From the NCBI GenBank assembly GCA_907163375.1, contig CAJQUW010008646.1, positions 186,001 to 250,000 on the forward strand: DNA of 64,000 nucleotides, written 5' to 3'. This document shows, one piece after another, positions 11,635-21,839 of this stretch. The DNA comes from Prostheceraeus crozeri (lineage: Eukaryota > Platyhelminthes > Polycladida > Euryleptidae). Numbering within the stretch: position 1 is the stretch's first letter; every line of letters starts with the position of its first letter. The translations under genes and the position numbers were made by a program. Below the pieces are notes generated by a model. It was not told the origin of the DNA. It made no database searches and saw only the letters and a program-made list of their open reading frames with translations.

Positions 11635-12127
11635 TTTTTGCTAAGCACTCAGCATAGGTAAAAGGAAAGAAAGTGGGATGAATGAAACTCAGCAAAATTT
11701 GTTATTCTTTTATTTAACTTTATATCTATGTTATATCTTATTCTTTCTATTTTTCATTCTACATCGTTAATGCAACCGGACAGTTTATACATCTGTTAAA
11801 TTTCTGCAAAATAAATGTACAAAGAAATTCAAGTTGTGGAACTAGGGTAAATCAGATGTTCGGTTATGAATAGACTCAAGTCATATCAAATCACGATTCA
11901 TTTCGCTTACCACCGGTAAGCATGGTCACGTTCATCTGGTTTACAAGGTCAAACATCTGGTTTACCTTGGCTCCAGAACTTAAATCATATTCATGGCACA
12001 GGGTTTATTCAAACATAAAAAATACTATTATGTTATTTTTTACCATCGCTAAAATGTTCTTCCAAAGCTTTCGAGCAAATTTGAATTGATTCTGAAATGT
12101 ACTATCAACTGTTATTGCCTTTTTCAG

Positions 12128-12249
12128 GCACCAGTGGAACTGAGAAAAAGTCATGTCACTGTTTCCTTCTATGAGTTTTATCTCTCTGGAGCCACAAATT
12201 GCAGTAACAGTATCACCTTGTCATTCGTGAACACGACCAACATTATCAG
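12128..12249 (+). CDS. Candidate ectodomain exon of a membrane or secreted protein
   Basis: The borders are good: a pyrimidine-rich acceptor (gcctttttcag) and a consensus donor (atcag|gtaagtca). Of the three frames only one is open throughout. It reads APVELRKSHVTVSFYEFYLS, then GATNCSNSITLSFVNTTNII, with NCS and NTT N-glycosylation sequons, as expected outside the cell. It begins in phase 0 and ends in phase 2. It lies upstream of, and on the same strand as, the stalk/TM exons at 16647 and 21544. Membership of that gene is inference; a phase change from 2 to 1 requires at least one further exon, for which 16455-16592 is only a partial answer. The domain family was not recognised. Confidence 0.5.
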
Positions 12250-13600
12250 GTAAGTCAGTATAGCACGATTGATTTGCAGTCGATTAAGTAGTCACTCAGC
12301 GCATACTCGAAGTATTTCTGTGTACCTCAGTCCTCTTCATTCAAATAGGCTCCTATAGCAAAACTCAAAACCGCAATCAAAATCTCTAAATCGCATCATC
12401 AAAAATCATCCTTTTTGTCCAACAAGGATTTCTAGTAAGCTTGAAAGTTTATACCTACTTTTGAGTATCGCTTAAGTAAACAATCGATATTCGGTCACTG
12501 ATAGGCTTTTCCGATAACAGATCTGATTGACTTGTACTCGAGAATAAATTTGAGTTTTGTGTAGAATTCTGTACATATACAGGTATCTTTGATAGAGTCA
12601 TTGTTTTCGGGACTGCGGAACGTTTTTAGAATTTTCGCTGAGTGGTTGATCTGTAATTTAATCGAGACCATCATTTATGACTGTACAAATGAATTGATAA
12701 ATTGTTATACGTAAACAGAAAAACCTTCAAAACATGTTTCCGGAACGCATTTGAGGCGAAAAGACATCTGTACAATTGACATGTGCAGCATTTTGATGAT
12801 TTATATAATCACCGCGAATTCTCGATTGTATCATCATCTGGCCGACCATAAAAAACAGCTTCCGGTGAGTCATCTGTGGCGTGTGAAAAGTCTTTCAGCG
12901 TGTAAGCAAGAGTCTTTTGGTGATGTCGAGCGAGCGACTACTTTTGGGATAAAGAGAAAGAACGAGCCAGAGAAGATTACAAGGGATTGGCGAGTAGGCG
13001 AGAAAATCATGAGGACAATATGCGAGCGCAAATGTGATGAATAGCCCCCAAGCATTTTGTATGGCATTCGTTGTCGAGGAGGAAATTTGCAGTGACTTCA
13101 TTTGACGAGACACTGGTGTCTTCTAAGACGATGGATATCCACTATCTCAAGGTTCATAGGCTTATAGACAGCCGCAAGAAGAATTTATGATCAGATTTTA
13201 ATGTGCATGTAAAGTTTATGTATTTCTGTCCTTAGAAGAATGGCGCTTCTGCTGAAACCAAGCACGGTCATACTTAATTAGAAAATCAAATAAACTCCAT
13301 TCATTTTAATCATAGAAGTGAATAATTGTAAGCAAGAATTATTGTTTGATATCTCTCTCACGTACGATGTTGACATACATAAAACTGTATGTTTCAATTC
13401 AATTTCGGACCAATGCGTTGTGAAATCATGTATAAAATTAGGTCTAAAGTAAATAAATATAAGTCAAATACGTACCCAAACATGATGAACTTGACTTGGT
13501 CACACTGAACATCCCCTGAGAAATGAGAAAGAGCAGATCGATGGGAAGTGACGATGTATCCACCATTTTACATCCATATAGGTATGCGTACATGTATTCG
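12250..13600. other. Intron-like spacer
   Basis: This stretch probably lies within an intron of the plus-strand gene. A 97-residue frame at 12751-13044 has a possible acceptor (12788) and a gtgagt donor near 12861, but its composition is not convincing. No other element was recognised. Confidence 0.35.
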
Positions 13601-13639
13601 CTGGAACCTTAGCCCGTGTCTTCAACCTGTCTATCTACA

Positions 13640-15069
13640 TGTAAGAGCGTCAAATTCTGAAAAGATGGAAATTATCGCGTGTTGTTCCGGTGTGTGTCAA
13701 ATTTCGATCTACGTTAAATCAGTTGAGACAAGATCTTTCCCTGCACGTTGGAAATGTTGTGAGGTTGTGCCCATTCCTAAATGCCGTAAACCCAAACTCA
13801 AAGACTTTCGACCAATTTCTATTACTCCGGTCGTCAGTAAAATTTTTGAACGTTTGGTTCTACTGACTGTGTTGCCTGATATTTCTGCATTGTATGGGCC
13901 TTCTCAGCATGCATTTAGAAAGTTTGGTTCGACTAATAGTGCCCTAGTAAATATTCACGACACTATCACCTCATATCTCGACCTAAAGGAAACACAGGCT
14001 GTTAGAATGACATGCCTTGATTTTACTAAAGCGTTCGACAAAATTAATCATGTTTGCTTACTGAATCGTCTCTTGGAAGGTCATGTGAATCATGGTTTAG
14101 TGAGCTGGTTGAGGAGCTACTTGTGTGACAGGTCTCAAAGGCTCAAGGTCAATGGTATGTGCGGTCCACTTGCCAGCGTACCTTCTGGCTTGCCTCAGGG
14201 ATCAGTCCTTGGACAGTCGATGTTTGCGGCGTTCATGGGATCAATAGAGGTTTCATCCGGGTCACAGGCTGTCATATATGCTGATGACATCACCTTAATA
14301 GAAAAAGTTACAGTGAATAATGATCCAAATAATTTGCATCGTATTCAGGTGTGGCTTGATGAGAGAAACATGGAGCTCAATTTGTCAAAGTCAAAGCAGC
14401 TGCTGTTTTTCCGAGGTGAGAATTTTGACGCTTCATATAGTAATATCAAGATCTGTCATGATGTTAAGATTCTGGGTGTACTTTGGAATGATCGTCTTTC
14501 ATGGAATGATCATTTTCATCAAATTTTGAAAGTTGCAGCTCAGAGATTGTATGTGATCAGAACGCTGAAACCTATCATTGCCGTTGACCAACTTGTGTTG
14601 GTGTATCATTCTCTGATCACTAGTCTTTTTCTTTACTGTGCTCCACTTTTTGTTTCGTTGTCAAAAGGTGTCGACATCAAGTTAGAGCGCTTTCAAAAGC
14701 GAGCCCACAAAATTATTTGTGGTGATCATTGTGCCTGTGACAATTTTCCCTTGCTTTCTTTTGTCCGCAAAGAGCGCTCCATCAAGTTCTTTAATGAGTG
14801 TGAGTCAAACGTTTTTCATCCTTTACACCTTGTAGTACCTTCTCGTTTCCCTCGCAGTGGTCGTCTGTCTATTCCATTTGTAAGAACTTCCCGTAGATTA
14901 AACTCCTTCTTTCCATGGATGTGTTCATTTCTAAATGACTTTGTTGCCTAATGATTTTGATAGTTGTATGAGCAATCTCAACTTATCTTGTTTACTTTCT
15001 TTTTGTATTTGTGTATAAATGTATGTCATGATTCTCAATTCTTGAATAAAACACTTACTTACTTACTTA
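13640..15069 (+). mobile_element. 5'-truncated LINE with (ACTT)n tail
   Basis: This LINE lacks ORF1 and endonuclease but keeps a nearly complete reverse transcriptase frame (to 14951), a short 3' UTR with aataaa near 15045, and a tail of about four acttactta units ending at 15069. The exact 5' junction is not visible; protein similarity begins around 13690. The next base begins another 5'-truncated LINE in the same orientation. No target duplication was found. Confidence 0.8.
13690..14951 (+). CDS. Reverse transcriptase of a CR1/Jockey-type LINE (5'-truncated)
   Basis: The open frame runs uninterrupted to the stop at 14951; its nominal ATG at 13548 lies in flanking or 5' sequence. Blocks in order are FPARWKCCEVVPIPK, FRPISITPVVSKIFERLV, the palm block CLDFTKAFDKINH, SWLRSYLCDRSQRLKVNG, GLPQGSVLGQSMF, and the catalytic YADD in VIYADDITLIE. 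After these come the thumb/C-terminal region with KILGVLWNDRLSW and a Cys-rich ending around HKIICGDHCACDNFPL. The aspartates of FTKAFD and YADD are intact, so the polymerase looks recently active. Endonuclease and ORF1 are missing, so the copy cannot move alone. Confidence 0.85.
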
Positions 15070-16450
15070 ACGTGTTCCACCTAATGTTCATATTCCTCGA
15101 CCTTCCTTATTGTTGCATACCTCGGCAAAAATACTAGAGAGACTTGTCTTGCAGTCGGTTTCCAAGTTGTTTATCGATAACGTTGGTGACAAATAATATG
15201 GTGCTAGACATCTAACCTCTACTAGTGCAGCAATAATTGATCTGTATTATACTTTGATTAAGTTTTTAGAGAGCCCTGAAGTTTTAGACAAAAAATCATC
15301 GCATATTATTACACAAAAGCTTGTGACACTATGTCTCTTGAGCTAGTTGTTGAACAACAGAAAGCAAATGGCTTTCCTTTGAATTTCGTTATTTGGATGA
15401 CCAATTGCCTCGAAGACAGAGAGCAAGATACTCGGATTAGCTGCGTTGTGAGTTCATTCAATAAGATGGAATCAGGTGTGCCTCAGGGATCAGATTTGGG
15501 TCCAATGCCTTTGGCTAGTTGTTGCTTCCTTAAAATCGGCATAACAATGTACTCATCAGATAGTGCAACATATTGACGATGCAACTTTGTGCAATCCTCT
15601 TAATGAAAAATGCACAAGCCAGCATGGACTTGAAGAACATCGGGATACACTCAATTGGTCATCTGTAAATTCCGTAAACTTTATATCAAACTAGCAGAAT
15701 GTAAATCAATCTGCTACAAGATAACAATTCTAACTGACGATTATCAGCTGTCTATTATTTCCCAGCAGTTCAAGAAAGCTTCTTGTGGTCATTATCATTG
15801 ATAAGCTGACTTGGGCATCGCATGTGGGCAGGCATCTACAGAATGAGTGTGCGTTGCGACTCCTCTAACCTTTTATCATTTATAAGATGAGAGAAGTCCT
15901 TCATCAGTCTTCAGTCTTTCATCTTTCACTTGCCTGACGATGGTTGCCTGTAGCGCCAGAAAGGCCTCTCACGTTTTGAATGATAAAGAAGAGCGCTAAA
16001 CATGGACTTGTCTCATCTAATAAATTAATGACTGTTCCTCTGAAACCTTTTCCCATTGAGACTTAACTTTCTCTGGGTTATGACGCGAATATGCGACCTC
16101 TTCTAAAATGTACCTCCCCTGCATTTTTTAAAGCTTCCAGTTAGATTCAGTTATGAACTAGAAAAATTTCAGCACAGACGCCATTGAATGATTAGTGACG
16201 TCCCTGCTGGCCAGAATTACATGTGTGGCAAGTTTCAGTATTTACGACATTTATCATCAAAATACACTTGTTAAAACCTCAGCTGAGTGTCAGAATGTAT
16301 TGAACGTGATCATTTCTTAGAATTCAGAACAAACAGAAAGATTCTTGCAGCCATGGGTGAGGATAGCACATTTTTTGAACTCTTTTGTCCGATATACGAC
16401 GACTAATTTTACTAACTTTACTTAGTCACTTATCTACTTACTTAACTTAC
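15070..16450 (+). mobile_element. Decayed LINE abutting the previous one, degenerate (ACTT)n tail
   Basis: Directly after the (ACTT)n tail of the preceding LINE a second reverse transcriptase begins: LLHTSAKILERLVLQSVSKL, then a STSAAIIDLYYTLIKFLES block, then FVIWMTNCLEDREQDTRIS and ESGVPQGSDLGP, then DKLTWASHVGRHLQNE near 15800. Several stops and frame changes break it. The far end, about 16403-16450, is a degenerate run of acttact words, matching the tail type of its neighbour. The two appear to be members of one family joined head to tail. Confidence 0.7.
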
Positions 16451-16454
16451 AAAG

Positions 16455-16592
16455 CATGCTTGTCAAGATGTATACTGCCCTCCAACGCACACTGGTTTCT
16501 TCATCACAGCTTCTGCGGAAACTCGAGTCAATGGTGGAAGCGTCGAACATTTACGACAGACAGACTAGTGATCTCATTGAAGACGTCTCTTG
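16455..16592 (+). CDS. Weak candidate exon
   Basis: An open frame starting at 16456 reads MLVKMYTALQRTLVSSSQLL and continues to SNIYDRQTSDLIEDVSW, helical in character, with an AG just before it and TG|GTGAAT at the end. Its phase-2 start fits the phase-2 end of 12128-12249, giving a serine codon. Its phase-2 end does not fit the phase-1 start of 16647-16742. It also begins right after a LINE tail. It may be real with a different donor (for example after 16567, phase 1), or chance. Confidence 0.25.
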
Positions 16593-16646
16593 GTGAATTC
16601 CCTTCCCGGTTTCTCCTAGTGTATTATTTTTTCAACGTAAATCCAG

Positions 16647-16742
16647 TGGGAACTGTCACTCCAACTCCGGAAGTCAAATCATCTCGACTGACATCTCCAG
16701 TGAACACCAATCCTCCATTGTCAACAGCAACACCACCAAGTG
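16647..16742 (+). CDS. Ser/Thr/Pro-rich stalk exon of a type I membrane protein
   Basis: The exon is bounded by acceptor aacgtaaatccag and donor agtg|gtaagtcg. In phase 1 at both ends it reads GTVTPTPEVKSSRLTSPVNT, then NPPLSTATPPSG, a mucin-like sequence expected to be O-glycosylated. Joining its last base to the exon at 21544 gives PPSG-HLSTTWK and then the membrane helix. Symmetric phase-1 exons are usual in extracellular modules. An alternative frame is also open here, but only this one joins to the membrane exon. The protein family was not recognised. Confidence 0.6.
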
Positions 16743-17444
16743 GTAAGTCGTGAAATAATACTAATACTATGCACGTAATAATACTACTTTACATTATTGC
16801 TGGATCGATTCGTCGATTACGTGTGCATCTACATAGTCTAGTTCTCTTGCAATGTGTTTTCTGTGCCACAGTTACATGTATATGTACACCGTTGGCTAGT
16901 TGCCTTAGCAAACTGTGGCTGTGTGGTCCAGCCCGTGTAATATCGCTGAAAGCTGGTTGGAAGGGCATCCGGAGTTAATACACAGTTGTTGATTAACAAA
17001 CATGCAGTTGATACAGAGTGCTGAGCGGAGTGGCTCAGGGCAATTTTCTACATCTTCGACTTGAGTATCACCATGCCTTTCTCAAAAGTCAAAACCAAGC
17101 AACGCTAAAGCAGTTCGACGGTGGTATGCAAGCTAAATTATTACTTTAAGGACGAGACAGACCTTTGCAAAATCAGCGATTCCTGCAGAGGACAATAAAA
17201 TCTCGTTCATCTTGATCACAGTACTAACCCGACTGATGCCAGGCATAGTGTTAAATGCACACACATGTAATTAGATTGTTTAAGCGGGTCATTTTTACTA
17301 GAAGTGCAAACTGATTCAAAACGATGCACATGCAGGAACTTGCTAAGCGGGTAAAAAGGTACTTTCAATGCCCGACAGAGATAAGGAAGATAGTCGTGTG
17401 TCGCCTGTGGATTGCTGTGAATTCCCTCAAAATGCTTCGATCGC

Positions 17445-17555
17445 CACGATTCCTTCAGATTCAAGGAATTTTGAAGAATTCAGATCATTGCATAAAAGTT
17501 TTTTCGATAATGTTGGCCATATCGATCATTATTGAAAAAGATAGCAGGCGAAAAA
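17445..17555 (-). repeat. Dispersed repeat R2, second copy
   Basis: Reverse complement of 11107-11205 with moderate divergence. The longest matching words are around gattccttcagattcaagga and cgatcattattgaaaaag. Confidence 0.6.
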
Positions 17556-17878
17556 GCGCTCACAAACATCTCTGCAGAACTTGACATCGCATGTGTATCC
17601 TTGCAGTGTGATCCGGTTGATTGCAATCACTGAAACATACAATCTGACGTGTTTAACCCTCAGAGACCTAAGGGGGATCCAGTGAACTTTTACAAATTCT
17701 TAGTTTACCTCTTGAAATCGATATCAAATAATTAAAAAAAGTTGATTGTAAGTAAATAATAATGTTTGCGTGCAGCAAGTCGATATAGCTAATCCTTTGA
17801 GTGTCTTTCAGCCCTCTCATGAAACACATGCATGCGGAAATTTGGTGTTTTATAATTCAGCGACATGTAGCATAGTAT

Positions 17879-17907
17879 GTGGACCAATAAAGTTATCTTA
17901 TCTTATC
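17879..17907 (+). mobile_element. Ultra-short LINE/SINE 3' tail insertion
   Basis: Compared with the sister copy near 30460, this copy has an extra stretch, tggaccaataaagttatc followed by ttatcttat, and otherwise aligns on both sides. It carries an aataaa and a (TTATC)n tail, the hallmark of a LINE-mobilised 3' end cut down to about 30 bp. Confidence 0.6.
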
Positions 17908-18010
17908 AGTTGTACTGAGAGTCGCTTTTACGATGTTTGCTGTCGCCACGTAACCTCAGATAGTTGATCTTAATGAAATTGATTTATTTTTAACAGACGG
18001 AAAATAGCTG

Positions 18011-18084
18011 CGCGTCTTGGTGGATTTGAACCACCGACCTCTGGCATTCTAGGCCAACGCTCTACCAACTGAGCTATCGACGAG
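18011..18084 (-). repeat. tRNA-derived SINE head, copy 1
   Basis: The minus strand shows an A-box TAGCTCAGTTGG, an anticodon arm with loop CTAGAAT (anticodon AGA), and a B-box GGTTCAAATCC. D, anticodon and T arms pair well, but the acceptor stem pairs only partly. AGA would be serine, yet the long variable arm required for tRNA-Ser is absent. A near-identical copy at 57398-57471 shares sequence beyond the tRNA part on both sides (cgacag near 18085 and gacggaaa near 17996), so this is a SINE rather than a tRNA gene. Confidence 0.7.
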
Positions 18085-18759
18085 CGACAGAACGACATAA
18101 GTCCGTGCTTATTATTTCATGCAGCATAACCCCTATATTTGACCATTTTTTCAAATTTATCGATACCAATCGGAAATAGGCCTAAACTGAGCCATAATTG
18201 CTGCATTTTTAGACCCTCACAACACCCGTGAAGATCTGAAACTCATCAATTGCTGTTGTCAAAACTCTTCCAACAGTCTGCTATTGGTGTTGAACCATGA
18301 ATATGATGATGCCTTTCATTTTGGACATTGATTTATGCTGATTTGTTCATGTAGGCTAACCAGTCATGCACGATCATGTGCGAAAACAAAATATTCACAT
18401 TTTGCGACCTCCAAACATAACGCACATGCACGAGCATGATGCAAACATTGAATAAATGAGTTTCACTGATCATGCACCATCGTAGATATGCACGTCATCA
18501 TTTTTCATCTGATATTAAAAAAATTGTTTTGGGAATTTCTACACACTCTGAGACCTGAGGGTGGGTCCAGTGGACCCCCTTGGCCTATCTACCATACTTC
18601 TACTGATTTAATTGAAATGAAATAACACAAAAATGATGATTTTGCATTGGCATAAGCGGCTGATATATCCTCAACACAAAAAGTAAAACAGAAAAATATG
18701 GCTCCGGGGTCCAGGGTTAATGTTGAACTGGCTGCTGATTGTTCGATTGCTATGTAATA

Positions 18760-18820
18760 GTTATTGCACTGGGAGCAACAGTCGAGCGCGTAGCGCGAGA
18801 CTGGCTTCCAGTGCGATAAC
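18760..18820. repeat. Terminal hairpin of copy B
   Basis: GTTATTGCACTGGGAGC at the left pairs with the reverse complement of GGCTTCCAGTGCGATAAC at the right. The loop around gagcgcgtagcgcg is itself self-complementary. In copy A this hairpin has shrunk to gttgcaataac. Confidence 0.75.
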
Positions 18821-20626
18821 TAACTTATCGGCACTGCTTTCTGTGCGCGGTGTCCCACAAATCTTCCCTTTTTCTTGTGTGAGCCATGTGTGAGCACATG
18901 TGTAGCACACGTGCAGCACGCTTCAGACCACTCTGGCATTGAAACACGAACTAGACATTTCTCTCGTGTAGTTGACAGAGACACGAAGAGATTCAAGAGA
19001 AGATGAGAAGTTAAATATGTAGTCAGAATTTCACTGAGTTGTCTCTTAGCGCCTTGCTTTTATTTTAGATGATCTCCATATGAGGTCAAACATAAAACGT
19101 CATTGATTGTTCGTTTAAATCACTTCGATTTTATTGCAATTTCTAAGTGTGATTTTAGGAATGTTTTATGGAACGTGTTATGAGGAGCACGCGTCATACC
19201 GCTGTGGAACAGAAACCCGGAGTAATTATTTCTCTAATATGAGTGACAGCGACATGTGATAATTAATTGGGAGTCTGCAGTCCGAGAATTGAGAGAAGAT
19301 GATTAGAATCAAATACTTTTAGATTTTCATTAAAGTGTCTAGTTTCCTTGCTTTTCCATTATCTCTACACTTCATGATTAATAGTCTGGAGTCTAAGAAA
19401 TTTTAAGATTGTGAGACGCAAGCAGTTAGAAATTTTGACAGAATGTTCTATGTTTTCACCCCATTTTAGCACTACATTAGGGCTGACCGCTTTCTTTCCA
19501 CAACATCGATAATTTCTTCCACTTCACTATGTGATCAATTTTCTAGGAGCGATAAAGTCCATACGTTTCCTTTGGTGTCAGTTATCTATCTTCTCACTTA
19601 TTTATGTGTAATTTTATATGTGTTATGGTTTTCATCACTCCCAGAACTTCATCCTTCCTTACTTCATGTTTAAAAATTTGCTTTGTGCTGCTTTCTCGAT
19701 TATATGTGCTCTTCGTTACTTTGCATATACTCACTGGTTGATATTCGCGATTTGCATCAATTAGAATACTTTCAATATTTCGTCCGTTTTTTGGTATATT
19801 TCATTATACACGGTGAATGGGATAGTACATAGGTGATTTACATAGGATTTATTATAACATTAATACTTTTTAACTTTGGGATTTTTTATAACTTTTCATA
19901 GAAGTATCTACACTTCAAGATTGATCGCTTTAATTACTATAAGAGCAGCACGCGGAATAAATTAATTGTCTGAAGCATAAGAAATTGAAGGATTAAGGCA
20001 GCTGCCGGTTCCATGTTTTTGTTGTACTTCATTGCTGCATCAGGGATGACCGCTTCTGCGACAGCAATAACTTATACCACTTCACTATGTGATCAATTTT
20101 GGAGGAGTGAGAAAATCTCCCACGTTTCCTATGGTGTTAATTACTTTTTCACCTATTCATGTGCAATTGTATCTGAAGTATATTTTTCATCACTCTGAGA
20201 ACTTTCTTTAAAATTCTCCCGCACGAATTAAGAATCTTGAAATCTTTACATCTTCTTGTGCTGATTACAATTGAAACATCTGAAACAACTTTATCCCGAT
20301 TATAGAGAGCAAACTAGAAGAAATCACATTAATTACCACAAAATCTTAAGCGCCCGATCCATGTTTTGTTTACTGTGTTTGTGTGACATGACCAAGACAT
20401 GACTTCATACATTTGTATTCTCACCCGCAAACAGACTTCACTTTCAACTTGTGTTGATGATGTAAACACCGCGATTCATTCCATTCCTACACAATGGCAT
20501 TCACACATTGCATACAGCCATGATTTGGAGGAGTGCAATAAGCAACGAAAAAAGCTCGCCGTGCGATAACCAATCCACTAGTTGGTTGTCGCACGGGAGC
20601 TCTTGTTATCGTTCGCTGTGCGATAA
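18760..20626 (+). mobile_element. Unclassified DNA element with hairpin ends, copy B
   Basis: This is the longer (1.87 kb) partner of copy A at 2554-3904, in opposite orientation. It starts with the hairpin 18760-18820 and ends with a second hairpin (20561-20594) followed by cgttcgctgtgcgataag. Both ends share TTAT[C/T]GCAC read inward. Inside, two diverged units repeat in the same order: one near 19475-19690, one near 20040-20230. Both contain cacttcactatgtgatcaat and tttcatcactc. No coding frame of note exists. It is likely a non-autonomous DNA transposon, but the superfamily is not recognised and no target duplication was identified. Confidence 0.7.
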
Positions 20627-21543
20627 GATATTATGTCAGCAGATTTGCCGTTTCATTAGCGTTACATGTTCCAATTGTTCCTTTATAGTCAAACAGAAGA
20701 CGAGACGACCTGTCTAATTCTGTGCTCGGAAAGATTTTGACCGATGACAATGATCATAGTCATTGCTTGACCCCGTCAAGTACAATATAATCCGACGACT
20801 TACGTTGTGAAGCAACTGGGTGTGCTACATGTATTTATGATAAGATGCTTTTTCAACAAGCACTTCAATATGCGCCATGAAGGGCAGCGCGGTTTAAAGC
20901 AAAGCGTCAGCTCCGCTTAAGTTAAAAACAATGGTAGCTTGTGTCTCGGACGTTTCGAGTTCCGACCCTTTATCAACGAGAAACTAGTAGTCTAGTTACT
21001 TCCTGGAACCCATCGCTCTGAACCCATTTTTCGAGCGTCCATTTTCGGAGAAACTACTCGTCGACATATACACAAGCGGATCAACAAGCACCTTAAGGGT
21101 TGATCACATCAGAGGAATCGATGCAGGAACATAAGAGTTTTGTTACAAGTCAAATCATTCATCCACGCGTACCAACCTGAATTGAATAACCACTCCTATC
21201 AAGATCACTCGTACTTAACTGATTTTCGATTAATATTAAATTTGTCCAAAAGCTGGACTTTTTGCGAACAGATTCTGTTCATTAATTGAATGGATAGTTG
21301 ATACCTACTGTGATTTCATTGGAGGATAAATTATCTGTGCTTGCGAATTCTTCAGCGAGACCTTTTGGAGTGCCATCATGTGCTGATGACATAGTTGACT
21401 TGGAGAACCAGAGGTCGGTGGTTGAAGTTCACTTAATCCACGCAAATATATTCTGAATATAAAAAACATAAACGTTCAATTACAAATATTTTAATGAATA
21501 TTATATGACACAATATCATTAATCATTATGATCGACATTTCAG
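20627..21543. other. Intron-like spacer with a SINE scrap
   Basis: No gene was seen. At 21407-21430 the words ccagaggtcggtggttgaag resemble the anticodon-to-B-box part of the SINE at 18011-18084, plus orientation, truncated. Confidence 0.4.
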
Positions 21544-21716
21544 GTCATCTTTCAACAACGTGGAAAGTCATCATCAGTATCCTCATCGTTCTGCTTCTTC
21601 TTGGGATAGCATTGACGGCGATCGTCACTAGCGGCTGTTTTGAAGTTTGTAAGAAGAAAAACAAGGTTTCAAACATCCCTTTGGTCAATATCAACATAAC
21701 AAATGGATCAAGCTAA
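21544..21716 (+). CDS. Terminal exon: membrane helix and cytoplasmic tail of a type I membrane protein
   Basis: Acceptor cgacatttcag precedes the exon. In phase 1 it reads HLSTTWK, then the hydrophobic helix VIISILIVLLLLGIALTAIV, then the positively charged stop-transfer CKKKNK and a short tail ending ITNGSS before the stop at 21714-21716. A polyadenylation signal (aataaa) lies about 100 bp downstream near 21819. Joining to 16647-16742 restores a glycine codon. The topology (outside stalk, inside basic tail) is typical of a single-pass surface receptor or mucin-like protein. No cytoplasmic signalling motif is obvious. Confidence 0.65.
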
Positions 21717-21839
21717 AGCTATGAAGCATTAATTCTGACGATTATTATGAATATTGCAACATGACGTCTCAAAGATGCATTTTATTTTTAGACTACGCTA
21801 CATCTCTCATGTGCTGCTCAATAAAAATTTAATCAATTT

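Larger units (their letters stand above)
17657..18716 (+). mobile_element. TTAA-flanked non-autonomous piggyBac-like element
   Basis: The block starts TTAA|CCCTCAGAGACC (TTAA at 17653-17656) and ends GGGGTCCAGGG|TTAA (TTAA at 18717-18720). PiggyBac elements always duplicate TTAA and commonly begin with CCC. The first 340 bp recur at 30228-30556. An internal palindrome-like ggtccagtggacccc stands near 18565. There is no transposase. Nested inside are a tRNA-like SINE (18011-18084) and a very short LINE tail (17879-17907). The right boundary rests on TTAA and the CCCT/AGGG match only. Confidence 0.5.

Noticed and set aside
12751-13044. 97-residue protein or extra exon of the membrane protein gene
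   Set aside because: A donor-like gtgagt exists, but the acceptor is poor and the sequence has no domain; three overlapping frames on both strands are open by chance.
18011-18084. Functional tRNA gene
   Set aside because: Weak acceptor stem, serine anticodon without the long variable arm, and flanks shared with a second copy; a SINE fits better.
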